Source: Comamonadaceae bacterium (GTDB lineage: Bacteria > Pseudomonadota > Gammaproteobacteria > Burkholderiales > Burkholderiaceae_C). From it: a stretch of DNA of 47,262 nucleotides. Positions 6,955-15,751 of this stretch are shown in pieces. The notes under the pieces were generated by a model, which searched no databases, was not told the DNA's origin, and saw only the letters and a list, made by a program, of their open reading frames with translations. Location: contig CANJPU010000042.1 in NCBI GenBank assembly GCA_947476285.1, positions 1 to 47,262 of the forward strand, written 5' to 3'. Every line of letters begins with the position of its first letter. The stretch's first letter is position 1. The translations under genes were made by a program, and so were the position numbers.

Positions 6955-9270
6955 TCAATACACCGACTGCTGCGCAACGAAATCGTCAAGCTCTTCGCGG
7001 CTGTGTCCAAGTAAATCGCAGATGACTTCCTGGTTGTGCGCACCAAGGTCAGCAGACCATTGTGAATAAACACGCGCAATGCCTGCCAGTCTCCACGGGG
7101 CCTCCACAGTCGGTCGCGCACCATGAAGCGGGTGATTCAGAGTGACGAATGCACCGCGCGCACCAAGATGTTCATCTTCAAGCAGGTGGCGCGCAGACAT
7201 GGACACCTCCGCTGCGATACCCTGTGCCTGCAGGGCATGCGCGATGTCTTGCGCGCTGCGAGTTGCGGTCCATTGCGAAATCTGATCGTCAAGCCAGCTG
7301 CTCTTTTGTGCGCGACCTTCTGCGGATCCAAACTCTGGTCGCTGCAGCTCTTGTTGTCCGATGATTTGCGCGAGCTTGTGCCACTCTGGGTCCGAGCGAA
7401 CCGCGATTGCCACCCATGCATCCTCGCCAAGCGCACGATAAACATTGTGGGGCGCCCAGCGCTCATGGGCATTTCCCAGACGTTTGCTGGTGATACCTGC
7501 GGCCGCCTCGACGATGGATTCACCCACAAGCATCGCCGCGACCTCGCTGGCCGAGACATCTGCATAGGCACCTATGCCCCGCGCGCTCTTGCACTCCAGC
7601 AGCGCCACTGCGGCGACGGCGGCCGCAATGCCAGCCGTGTGATCCATGTTGTTGCGCAGCTCGCATGGAGGCCCATCGGCGTAGCCAGTCATGTAACCAA
7701 GCCCACCCTCGGCCGCGAAGATCGGCGCATAGCCGGGTCTTCGCGCGTCCGGCCCGGTCTGTCCATACGCGGAGAGGGAGACCATCGCAAGGCCGGGATT
7801 GGCCTCGTGCAACGAATCCCAGTCGAGTCCCAAACGCTCCATCACGCCGGGACGAAAATTCTCTATGACGAGGTCAGACTTTGCGATCAGCTCTTTTGCA
7901 AGGGCTACACCGCCGGGGCTTTTCAGATTCAGGCTGACCGCGCGTTTCGGGCCAGCCATATGGTCGAAGTTCGGCACGTTCAAGCGACCATACACCGGAT
8001 GCGGACGGCGGTTGATGTCAACATGGGTCTTTGACTCAACGCGAATGACTTCGCACCCGAGTAGCGCCAGCATCAGCCCGCAGAAGGGCCCAGCAGCGTG
8101 GCTTGTGAAGTCGACCACGCGCACGCCTTCGAGCGGGAGCGATGTCGCAAGGCTCGCCGCGCCCTTAGCTGCCCCAGGACCGGGACGACTTGGATCGCAA
8201 GCGCTCCCGCGTTTGATCAGCCAGGGTGAGCTGGGCATATGCGTCGACCCTGGGCTCTCACGAAAGAACCCACGGTGCGCCAATTGCGGTGCGGAAAACA
8301 GGGCCTGCGGCGGCAAGAACGGGCCGCACGGCACATCGAACGAGCGCAACTCCTCGACCACTTGCTGCACGTGCCTGACACGGGACCATTGCTTAAGATG
8401 CTTGTTGATCTCGCTCCCGTGCTTGGCTCGCTCCACAGCATCGCTAAGATTCGGATTGCGCGACCACTCTGGGTCTCCGAGCGCGTGGCAAAGTTGCACC
8501 CACTGCTTCTGTTCGATCGTCAGCAGTTCCACGAACCCGTCTAAGCAAGGCAGCACACCGCCGTACTTGAAGTCGCGATTGGCACGTGTCTCAAGGGTCC
8601 CGTCGACATAACGACTGATCGCCATGTAATTGAGCGAAAGCTGCGCTTCCTGACCGGAGACGTCAAGCCACTCGGGCTGACCGCGCTGCCGCGAGCGGCG
8701 CAGAGAAGCCACCGAAGCCATGGCCAGTGTGATGCCCGATTGATAAGAGCCCAGATGACGCGTCAAGCGAATCGGCGGCCCATCGGGTTTGTCTTCGCGC
8801 GCAAGGCCGCCCGGCATTAAATAGCCTTCCCCCGAGCCTTGAAACAGAGTGAGTTCCGTTCCCTTCCACTCTCGCTTGGGGCCGCTATTCCCATAGGGGG
8901 TGCAAGAAGCGATCACGCAGCCGGATTCGAATCCCGCCCTCTTCTCGATTTCACTCTTGAATTTGAACTCAACTTCCTCGTGAAGGATGATGTTCGCGGC
9001 GCGCACTGCTTCGCGCAAGTCAGCAGGTGAACTTGTCACGGACTTGCCGTCGGTAAGAAAGCGGAACGCCGCATCATCCGGCCCTTCGATTGGCTGATCT
9101 TGACCAAGGCAACGCGGGGTCAGGGCGACTGTTACCTGCGCGCCAAGCTCGGACAACAAGCGCCCGGCGAACCCGATGGCTGGCGACGCTCCGATTTCAA
9201 GTACGCGGACGCGACTCAAGGGCGAGAAGCCGCGCGTGGGCCTCTCGCGCTCATCAGTTTGGGCAGACAT
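6955..9270 (-). CDS. Tandem-domain CaiB/BaiF (class III) CoA-transferase
   Basis: A 771-residue protein made of two class III CoA-transferase domains in a row, about twice the usual 380-430 residues. The first spans roughly residues 15-360, the second starts at about 379 with 'LPLEGVRVVDFTSHAAGPF'. In the second domain the catalytic Asp of the family (Asp169 of formyl-CoA transferase) is present as Asp543 (NNMDHTAG). In the first domain the aligned position is Ser175 (LGSYQSG), so that half is probably inactive and structural. The family moves CoA between carboxylic acids through enzyme-bound anhydrides. The ATG at 9270 is chosen because GGAG lies 7 bases upstream; an in-frame TTG at 9282 overlaps that site. 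It sits between the permease gene (65-base gap) and the crotonase gene. Confidence 0.9.
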   Translation of the reverse strand: MSAQTDERERPTRGFSPLSRVRVLEIGASPAIGFAGRLLSELGAQVTVALTPRCLGQDQPIEGPDDAAFRFLTDGKSVTSSPADLREAVRAANIILHEEVEFKFKSEIEKRAGFESGCVIASCTPYGNSGPKREWKGTELTLFQGSGEGYLMPGGLAREDKPDGPPIRLTRHLGSYQSGITLAMASVASLRRSRQRGQPEWLDVSGQEAQLSLNYMAISRYVDGTLETRANRDFKYGGVLPCLDGFVELLTIEQKQWVQLCHALGDPEWSRNPNLSDAVERAKHGSEINKHLKQWSRVRHVQQVVEELRSFDVPCGPFLPPQALFSAPQLAHRGFFRESPGSTHMPSSPWLIKRGSACDPSRPGPGAAKGAASLATSLPLEGVRVVDFTSHAAGPFCGLMLALLGCEVIRVESKTHVDINRRPHPVYGRLNVPNFDHMAGPKRAVSLNLKSPGGVALAKELIAKSDLVIENFRPGVMERLGLDWDSLHEANPGLAMVSLSAYGQTGPDARRPGYAPIFAAEGGLGYMTGYADGPPCELRNNMDHTAGIAAAVAAVALLECKSARGIGAYADVSASEVAAMLVGESIVEAAAGITSKRLGNAHERWAPHNVYRALGEDAWVAIAVRSDPEWHKLAQIIGQQELQRPEFGSAEGRAQKSSWLDDQISQWTATRSAQDIAHALQAQGIAAEVSMSARHLLEDEHLGARGAFVTLNHPLHGARPTVEAPWRLAGIARVYSQWSADLGAHNQEVICDLLGHSREELDDFVAQQSVY

Positions 9271-9335
9271 GCAGATCTCCAAGTAGCAAAATTTTCGAAA
9301 ATTCGATTAATTCCCAAAGCGCACGGCGACGCGCA

Positions 9336-11048
9336 TCACTGCACAGCCCGGGGTCTGGGAGCCTGGGCGAGACCGATTGGTGCTTTGCCCCTGGAGAGCA
9401 CCAGCGCCGTCACCACCACAGCCGCAGTGACCAGCGTGAGCACGATTGCGACAGCAGCTATCCCCGGTAAGGTGCCGTGTTGGTACATGGAAAGGATCAT
9501 GTAGCCCATGACAGGTGCCTTCGGGCTGGCGAGGATTGCAGAGGCCGTCAAATCCCCCGCCATGAGTGCGAACACCAACGCCCAGCCTGCGAGCACGCCT
9601 GGAAGCATGAGGGGCCCAGAAACATATCTGAACGTGGTCCAGTTGTTTGCCCCAGAGATATGTGACGCTTCCTCAAGCTCGCGACCGACCTGACTGACAC
9701 TCGAACCCGCTGCAACCGAGGCTTGCGGAAGGTACATCGCTACATAGGCGATCAGTACGATGGCCATCGTTCCGCCGAAGTTGAAGGGAGGTCCGCCGTA
9801 CGCAACGACGAGCGCCAGGGCAAGCACGAGATGCGAGATCGCGCCAGGGAGCTTGAGCATTGCGTCGACAAATCGATTGGCCATCGCGTCGCGCTGGCGC
9901 AGCAATATCGCCGCCCACAAGACAATCGCAGTGCAGATCGTGGCGCCACCCACACCCAGGAGCAGGCTGTTTCTGACCGCCAGAAGAGATTCCCTGCTTC
10001 GTCCGAAAATCTCAAGGTACGAGTCCCACGTCCAGCCTTCGAGGGACAGCTTGCCACTCCAGTACCCCTGAAATGAAATGTAGAGCAAGGCGAGAAGGGG
10101 CAGCGCCACGGTGCACACGCCGTACAGCATGATGCCGATTCGTGCCGGCAGCTTCCAGCCCCGAAGCTGAATGCGCTTCGCGCGTCCTGACTTGCTGCCC
10201 ACGGTCGCAAAATGTCCAGAACGCAACACTGCCGTCTGGACCCACCAGCAAGCGGCGATCACCAGCACGATCAGCATGGAAAGCGCCACCGCGGTGTCGA
10301 TGCGTGGAGGATAGATGCCGTGCACCTGGCTAACGATGACCGAGGAAAGAATGCCGATGCGAGCCGGCACCCCGATGATCGCGGCCGCCGAAAAGAGTGA
10401 AAACCCCATCACCACGATGAGCAGCACCGCCGACACCAATGCCGGCTTCACCGCCGGAAGCGTCACTTTCCACATGGTGCGCAGCTCGTTCGCGCCGCTG
10501 ATGCGAGACGCTTCCTCCATGCTGGGATCGATGTTGCGCAAGGCGGACGCGATCACCAGATACGCATACGGGACCAACTCGATCGTGTACAGCGCGACCA
10601 GGCCAGGCATTGAATAGATGTTGATCGGCCCGGGGACGCCTTTCATATCCAAGATGCCCCTGAGCACGACATTGACCAATCCAGCAGAGGGCGCAAACAG
10701 CACGACTGCACCGATTGCCATGGCAACGGGCGGCACCATGAAAGGCAGCGCGGGTATTAAATCCGTCAACATGCCCATGCTGGCATCGGTCCTCTCATTG
10801 AGCCACGCCAAGAAGGTTGCGATCAAGAAGGCCAAGGCGCCCCCCACACCCACTACGAACGCGGTGTTCCATATGACCTCTACAAGCCCCGGCAGCCTCG
10901 CCGCATCGATGAAGGCCTTGAACCCGAATGAGCCTTCGATCCAGAACAAGCGGGCAAGTGTTCGTGACAGCGGATACAGCAGCAGACAGGCTACGACAAT
11001 GAGCAAAAAAGCCGTAGGGATAGAGAATGATCGGCGACGCGCAGCCAT
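9336..11048 (-). CDS. Fused double ABC permease (iron(III)/thiamine-importer type)
   Basis: A 570-residue inner-membrane protein with about twelve hydrophobic segments in two halves. It carries two EAA loops that dock onto the ATPase: 'EEASRISGANELRTMWKVTLP' near residue 198 and 'EEASHISGANNWTTFRYVS' near residue 470. This is the two-in-one permease arrangement of the FbpB/ThiP/AfuB class. Both loops are well conserved, so it should form the complete channel. It starts 11 bases after the ATPase stop and belongs to one operon with the binding protein and the CoA-transferase. The substrate is not necessarily iron (see the binding protein). Confidence 0.9.
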   Translation of the reverse strand: MAARRRSFSIPTAFLLIVVACLLLYPLSRTLARLFWIEGSFGFKAFIDAARLPGLVEVIWNTAFVVGVGGALAFLIATFLAWLNERTDASMGMLTDLIPALPFMVPPVAMAIGAVVLFAPSAGLVNVVLRGILDMKGVPGPINIYSMPGLVALYTIELVPYAYLVIASALRNIDPSMEEASRISGANELRTMWKVTLPAVKPALVSAVLLIVVMGFSLFSAAAIIGVPARIGILSSVIVSQVHGIYPPRIDTAVALSMLIVLVIAACWWVQTAVLRSGHFATVGSKSGRAKRIQLRGWKLPARIGIMLYGVCTVALPLLALLYISFQGYWSGKLSLEGWTWDSYLEIFGRSRESLLAVRNSLLLGVGGATICTAIVLWAAILLRQRDAMANRFVDAMLKLPGAISHLVLALALVVAYGGPPFNFGGTMAIVLIAYVAMYLPQASVAAGSSVSQVGRELEEASHISGANNWTTFRYVSGPLMLPGVLAGWALVFALMAGDLTASAILASPKAPVMGYMILSMYQHGTLPGIAAVAIVLTLVTAAVVVTALVLSRGKAPIGLAQAPRPRAVQ

Positions 11049-11059
11049 GATGAATGCGG

Positions 11060-12163
11060 TCAGGCGAGCACCAGCAGCTCTTGCGGCGCAATCTCGAACG
11101 CGATCGCACTGTTCGTCATGAATCCTGCACGGCTTGCCAGACGTGTCATTTTCAGCGTGACGGCACCGACAGCCACTGTGTACTCGACGATTGCCCCCAG
11201 AAACGTAGCGTCGGTCACCACGCCCTGCAGCCGATTGGCATCCACCTGCGCCGCACCACCGTCAACCGGCTCCAGCGACTCTGGGCGGCAACCAAGCGTG
11301 ACTTCAGTTCCCGGTGCGATTTCAGCACTCTGCCGGTTCAAGACCCTCAGGCGCCCGATGCCGGTGTCCACTTGTATTTCATCGCTTGTGACTTGTGCAA
11401 CCTTGCCAGAGAACGCATTGAGGCCACCCAAGAACTCGGCGACGCGCAGGCTCGCGGGTTTGAAATAGACCTCGCGTGGGGGCCCCACCTGGTCAATCAT
11501 TCCTTCACGCAAGACGACGACTCGATCGGCCAGCGCCATTGCCTCCGACTGGTCGTGAGTCACATAGATCGCGCAAAAGCCGATGGACTTTTGAAGTTGC
11601 CGCAGCTCAGTGCGCAGACGATCCCGTACCTGAGCATCCACATTGGACAGCGGCTCGTCAAAGAGCATGACCTTATGACCCGACACCAAGGCGCGCGCGA
11701 GGGCGATGCGCTGCTGCTGCCCCCCGCTGATTTCTCCTGGATGCTGGCCGGCGAGGTGGCCACACTCGACGCGCTCCAGCGCCTCGCGCACGAGTGGCTT
11801 TATCTTGTCTGGCTCGCGCTTGCGACACCTCAGGGGATAAGCAACATTCTCGAATACGGTCATGTGCGGCCAGAGCGCATATGACTGGAAAAGCATGGAG
11901 AGATTTCGCCTCTCGGGCGGCAAGTTCAAAGCAGTGCTGTCGGAGTAGACCAGTGCGCCGCCAATTTCGATGCGCCCTGAATCGGGCTCTTCGAGCCCTG
12001 CGATACAACGCAAAAGCGTGGTCTTTCCGCACCCGCTGGGACCCAGCAGGACGACGAACTCACCCTCGTTGATGTCGATCGAAATTCCCGCGACGGCTGG
12101 CACCAGTTGCCCGTTGTTTCTGGCGAAGGACTTATGAAGACCTTCGATTCGCACGTACAGCAC
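11060..12163 (-). CDS. ABC importer ATPase (PotA/FbpC type)
   Basis: A 367-residue ATP-binding subunit with Walker A GPSGCGKTT (41-49), the Q loop 'SMLFQSYALWPHMTVFEN', signature ISGGQQQR, Walker B 'VMLFDEP' and the H loop 'YVTHDQSEAMALADR'. The C-terminal ~120 residues form the TOBE-type regulatory domain. It energises the fused permease. The start is a GTG at 12163 placed directly after the TAA of the binding-protein gene, so translation is probably coupled; no later start is better supported. Confidence 0.92.
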   Translation of the reverse strand: MLYVRIEGLHKSFARNNGQLVPAVAGISIDINEGEFVVLLGPSGCGKTTLLRCIAGLEEPDSGRIEIGGALVYSDSTALNLPPERRNLSMLFQSYALWPHMTVFENVAYPLRCRKREPDKIKPLVREALERVECGHLAGQHPGEISGGQQQRIALARALVSGHKVMLFDEPLSNVDAQVRDRLRTELRQLQKSIGFCAIYVTHDQSEAMALADRVVVLREGMIDQVGPPREVYFKPASLRVAEFLGGLNAFSGKVAQVTSDEIQVDTGIGRLRVLNRQSAEIAPGTEVTLGCRPESLEPVDGGAAQVDANRLQGVVTDATFLGAIVEYTVAVGAVTLKMTRLASRAGFMTNSAIAFEIAPQELLVLA

Positions 12164-13168
12164 TTATTTCATCTTCAGCAGGTTCAGCACTTCGTCCCTG
12201 TTGGCAAGTGCCCCTTGGGTATCGGGCGCTGCATAGCCGGGCGGCAATTTAGCGGAGACCTTAGGTGAGTAGCGAGGACCGCGGCCGTCTCTTGTGATCA
12301 GTGCCTGAGCTTCATCAGACAGAATGAACTCCATGAACAACTTGGCTGCGTTCGGGTTCTTTGCCTTGGTGGACAGCCCCATGTGTTGCACACTGCCCGT
12401 GGTGGGACCCAGCACCTTGATCGCAAGTGGCGCGCGCTTGGCAATCAGCGGATTGGCGAAGTCTTCAAGCCCCGGAAACAAAAACGCGCGCTCGCCGGCG
12501 GCAAGCGCCTCGTTGGCGGGCACCAGACTCTGAACGAGAAGTGGTTTAGCGTCTCCGATGCCGCGAACGAAATCCGCGCCAAGCGTTTGTTGCCACAGCC
12601 GGTAGAAAGCCAAAAACGTTGGCGCTGCCTTCGGGTCGGCCATCATGAGGCGGCTGCGGTTCTCTGGTTTTACCAGGTCAGTCCATGTGTTGGGCACGTC
12701 CTTGGCCGCAACAAGGTTGGTGTTGTAGACCAGAACAAACGGGGCTATCGAGAAGGTGACGGCGGCATCTGTCTTTTGCGCCTTCGGCCAGGTGTCGTAA
12801 GCAGAAACCTCAGCCTTTGGGAGTGGAACAAACCACCCCTTCGCAAGCCCGTGATCGAAGAACTCACTGGTTGACGAATTGATCACATCGGCTGCCACCC
12901 GACCTGAATCCCGCTCAGATGCGTAGCGCTGCTGCAGGTCACCTGAGGCGGCCCTGAAGACACTGACCTTGACGCCGTACCTCTTCTCGAAGTCATCGGC
13001 CAACATCTTGTTGAACGCAGGCGAATCCGACGAATACCAACTGACCTCTCCCTCGGCCTTTGCCGCTCTCACAAGAGCGGCATCGGGTGCACTTATCGCC
13101 CACTTTGAGAAGCCAAACAGGAACATCACCTGCAAAACCGCTATCAAGCACGCCCTACGCTTCATCAT
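12164..13168 (-). CDS. Periplasmic binding protein, iron(III)-family fold
   Basis: A 334-residue exported protein with a signal peptide (MMKRRACLIAVLQVMFLFGF...AISA) and the extracellular solute-binding family 1/6 fold: 'AKAEGEVSWYSSDSPAFNKM', 'FEKRYGVKVSVFRAASG', and a 'LSTKAKNPNAAKLFMEFILS' C-terminal block. The adjacent Tyr-Tyr pair used by FbpA to bind iron is not visible, so a carboxylate, phosphonate-like or other organic ligand is more likely (inference). GGAG lies 8 bases before the ATG at 13168; the upstream frame extension has no such site. It is the first gene of the importer/CoA-transferase/crotonase operon and has a good promoter at 13291-13319. Confidence 0.9.
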   Translation of the reverse strand: MMKRRACLIAVLQVMFLFGFSKWAISAPDAALVRAAKAEGEVSWYSSDSPAFNKMLADDFEKRYGVKVSVFRAASGDLQQRYASERDSGRVAADVINSSTSEFFDHGLAKGWFVPLPKAEVSAYDTWPKAQKTDAAVTFSIAPFVLVYNTNLVAAKDVPNTWTDLVKPENRSRLMMADPKAAPTFLAFYRLWQQTLGADFVRGIGDAKPLLVQSLVPANEALAAGERAFLFPGLEDFANPLIAKRAPLAIKVLGPTTGSVQHMGLSTKAKNPNAAKLFMEFILSDEAQALITRDGRGPRYSPKVSAKLPPGYAAPDTQGALANRDEVLNLLKMK

Positions 13169-13290
13169 TGTGTCTCCAATGTGCCGCGAGTCGTGGTTGC
13201 GATCCGCGCGGTCTGTCAAAGTTGTTCGGGCCGACCCGGCCACAGGCTCACGGAGCTGAAACTTCAGACCCGACTCCTGACTGCTGCGTC

Positions 13291-13319
13291 AATATACGAG
13301 TTTCCACAATAGAGTACAA
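13291..13319 (-). promoter_or_regulatory. Sigma-70-type promoter of the ABC/CoA-transferase operon
   Basis: On the minus strand TTGTAC (13319-13314), a 17-base spacer and TATATT (13296-13291) form a good sigma-70 promoter. It would give a leader of about 115 bases before the binding-protein ATG at 13168. This is the only convincing promoter in the 217-bp gap downstream of the nitronate monooxygenase gene. Confidence 0.5.
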
Positions 13320-13385
13320 GTCAAACTGAGATGCGTGACGACGACGCGTTCAACAAGGCACGCTCCCAAGCCCACGCAAGAAGCA

Positions 13386-14507
13386 TCACACCCCGGCCAG
13401 CCCCGTAGCCTCTCCCAGACCTTCGACCGTGGTGACGAATTCCTCCAGCATGTCCGCAATGCGCTGGCGCACTGAGCTCTCCTCGTTGATCAAGCTCACG
13501 ATCTGCCCCACGGGGCAGGTCATGAAGTCGAGCGCACGGGCGCGGTCGATGCGCAGGCGCGCGTCTGCGTTCAACACGCTTTGCCACGGCATCGGCAAAG
13601 TGGGCGGTGCACCGGGCGCCACCCAGGCTTGGGTGTACTTGCTGCTCAGCATGCGCCCGGGCTTGCCGGTCTTTGAACGCGTCTGCACCGCGTCGCCGGA
13701 CTTGGCCTTGTAGAGCAATTGCTTCATCTCGTCGGTCAGGTCGCTCTCTCGCGTGCCGTGCCAGATCGAACCGCACCAGACACCCTTGGCACCCAGCGCG
13801 AAGGCGGCCGCCATCTGGCGGCCCCGGCCGATACCGCCCGCTGCCAACACCGGCATTGGCGCGACTGCGTCGACGACTTCAGGCCACAGCACCATCGAGC
13901 TGACCACGCCTGTGTGACCCGCGGCTTCAGTGCCTTGCGCGATGACGAAGTCAAGCCCAGCGGCCTTGTGCTTCAACGCGTGCTCGACCTTTCCGGTCAT
14001 CGCGCCGACCTTGATGCCCCGCGCATGCAGGCGATCGAGAATCGCGCGCGATGGAGAGCCCAGCGCGCTGACAAGCAGCTTGACGTTCGGATGGCGCAGC
14101 GCCACTTCGAGAATCTCGTCGGCGAACTCAGGCGTGATGTGGATCCTGTCGATTTCCTCTTGCAAAAGCCGCTCGCGCTCCTGCGGCGGCAGCGGTGGAA
14201 TGCCGGCGTCGTCGAGCAGTTGCGTCTGCCACTTCACGTGCCCTTGCGGCAACTTGGCGAAATCCAGCGCCTCACCGACCGTCTCGTACTTCTGAGGCAG
14301 CATCATGTTCACGCCATAGGGTTTGCCCTGGACCTGCTCGTCGATCCACTTGAGCTCCATCTCAAGCTGTTCGGGTCCGTAGTAGGCGGTACCCAGGCAA
14401 CCCAGGCCGCCGGCGCGGGAAATTTCCGCCACCACGTTGCGGCAGTGAGAGAAGCCGAAGACCGGCAGCTCGATGCCGAACATGCGGCACATCTCGTTGT
14501 GAAGCAT
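13386..14507 (-). CDS. Nitronate monooxygenase / 2-nitropropane dioxygenase family flavoprotein
   Basis: A 373-residue FMN-dependent TIM-barrel protein of the NMO/NPD family. Typical blocks are 'FSHCRNVVAEISRAGGLG' near the N-terminus, 'FVIAQGTEAAGHTG' with the conserved AGH motif, 'PVLAAGGIGRGRQMAAAFAL' and 'GAKGVWCGSIW'. Characterised members oxidise alkyl nitronates, and many annotated members have other, unknown oxidation roles. No signal peptide. It is divergent from the Bug receptor at 14668 across a 160-bp space with a promoter and inverted repeat, so the two may share a regulator. Its presence beside CoA-transferase genes is common in Burkholderiales, but its substrate here is unknown. 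Confidence 0.9.
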   Translation of the reverse strand: MLHNEMCRMFGIELPVFGFSHCRNVVAEISRAGGLGCLGTAYYGPEQLEMELKWIDEQVQGKPYGVNMMLPQKYETVGEALDFAKLPQGHVKWQTQLLDDAGIPPLPPQERERLLQEEIDRIHITPEFADEILEVALRHPNVKLLVSALGSPSRAILDRLHARGIKVGAMTGKVEHALKHKAAGLDFVIAQGTEAAGHTGVVSSMVLWPEVVDAVAPMPVLAAGGIGRGRQMAAAFALGAKGVWCGSIWHGTRESDLTDEMKQLLYKAKSGDAVQTRSKTGKPGRMLSSKYTQAWVAPGAPPTLPMPWQSVLNADARLRIDRARALDFMTCPVGQIVSLINEESSVRQRIADMLEEFVTTVEGLGEATGLAGV

Positions 14508-14582
14508 GGGGAGTCCCTACTTGGTGAGAGCGAACAGAGCCTTGATCTGGCGCAAGGCATAAGCGTTTTCGAAGGCCATCAC

Positions 14583-14611
14583 TTGCTGAAGATAGTGGGT
14601 GAAACTATGAT
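14583..14611 (+). promoter_or_regulatory. Promoter of the Bug receptor gene at 14668
   Basis: TTGCTG at 14583-14588, a 17-base spacer and TATGAT at 14606-14611 form a sound sigma-70 promoter, about 55 bases upstream of the ATG at 14668. The -10 box overlaps the inverted repeat at 14605-14626. Confidence 0.5.
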
Positions 14612-14626
14612 GCCGATCAGTCATAG
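14605..14626. promoter_or_regulatory. Inverted repeat overlapping the -10 box
   Basis: CTATGA, ten bases, then TCATAG: two perfect 6-bp arms in the divergent space between the nitronate monooxygenase and Bug genes. The overlap with the -10 box of the plus-strand promoter suggests a repressor or LysR-type site. No regulator gene lies next to it, so the binding protein is unknown. Confidence 0.35.
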
Positions 14627-14667
14627 CATACGTTCGCGTCATCTTACCGCGTCCCACAGGAGACTTC

Positions 14668-15645
14668 ATGACCCACCGCACCAAGCTAGCGCGCCGCGCG
14701 CTCATAGCGGCGTTGCTATCGGTAGCGGCCCCGCTTGCTTTCGCGCAAGGCGCCTATCCCAACAAGGCCATCAAGCTGATCGTGCCCTTCGGTGCGGGCA
14801 GCGGCACGGACGTCGTCGCGCGCATTCTGTCCGAGGAAATGCAAACGGAACTGGGACAAAGCATCGTTGTAGAGAACAAGCCCGGCGCCAACGGCACCAT
14901 CGCTTCGGACTTCGTCGCCAAGTCGGCGCCCGATGGCTACACCCTGGTGATGGGCGGCAGCTCGACGCACTCCTCAGCGCCCAGCTTGTTCAAGGCCCTG
15001 CCCTATGACCCCGAGCGCGACTTCACCATGGTTGCCAACCTTGTCGAGACCCAGTTCGTGCTGGTCGTGCGCACCGAGTCGTCCGCACAATCACTCAAAG
15101 ACTTGACCGCGCTGCTGCAGTCCAAGGGCGAGCGGGGCACCTTCGGTTATGGCTCTGCCACCACACAGATCGCCGGCGCATCGCTCATGAAGCGCCTGGG
15201 CCTGTCTGCAACGCCGGTGCCATACAAGAGCAACCCGACGGCGATCACGGACCTGATCGGGGGCCAGTTCGACTTCATGTTCCTCGACCAAACGACGGCT
15301 ACGCCGCAGATCAAGGGCGGGCGCATCCGTGCACTGGCCATCGCAGCGCCGCGCCGCGTGCCCGAACTACCCCAGGTGCCCACCTTTGCCGAAGTGGGCG
15401 TGCCCAACTTCGAGTTGTATAGCTGGCTGGGCATGCTCGGGCCCCGCGGGCTGCCAGCCGCAGTGGCCGATCAGCTTGCCGCAGCGATGGCCAAGATCAT
15501 GAACAAGCCCAACGTGCAAGAGCGCCTCATGCCCACCGGCCGGCCCATCGCACCCGTGCCGCGGTCCACCTTCCCCGCCTACCTGCGGGTGCAGCGCGAA
15601 TCATGGGCTAGCAAGATCAAGGACGCTGGTATCCAGCCGGAGTGA
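14668..15645 (+). CDS. Bug/TctC-type periplasmic receptor
   Basis: A 325-residue exported receptor with signal peptide MTHRTKLARRALIAALLSVA...AFA and family blocks 'LIVPFGAGSGTDVVAR', 'SIVVENKPGANGTIASDFVA', 'LPYDPERDFTMVANLVE', 'VPYKSNPTAITDLIGGQFDF' and 'AYLRVQRESWASKIKDAG'. The ligand is probably a carboxylate; none can be named. ACAGGAG lies 5 bases upstream of the ATG. It is followed after 106 bases by a second Bug gene of the same orientation, and the two differ enough to have different ligands. Confidence 0.9.
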   Translation: MTHRTKLARRALIAALLSVAAPLAFAQGAYPNKAIKLIVPFGAGSGTDVVARILSEEMQTELGQSIVVENKPGANGTIASDFVAKSAPDGYTLVMGGSSTHSSAPSLFKALPYDPERDFTMVANLVETQFVLVVRTESSAQSLKDLTALLQSKGERGTFGYGSATTQIAGASLMKRLGLSATPVPYKSNPTAITDLIGGQFDFMFLDQTTATPQIKGGRIRALAIAAPRRVPELPQVPTFAEVGVPNFELYSWLGMLGPRGLPAAVADQLAAAMAKIMNKPNVQERLMPTGRPIAPVPRSTFPAYLRVQRESWASKIKDAGIQPE

Positions 15646-15751
15646 GTCCGATGCCGCGTATGCACGTCCAGCAACTCCGGGCAGGCACTGGTCAGACTCG
15701 AACACCGACTCAACTCAAAGCTCCACACCCATCCGTCTCGAAAGACCTCTC

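Noticed and set aside
12164..13168. Iron(III) importer annotation for the operon 13168-9336
   Set aside because: The binding protein lacks a visible Tyr-Tyr iron pair and the operon contains acyl-CoA enzymes, so I kept the neutral call of iron-family fold.
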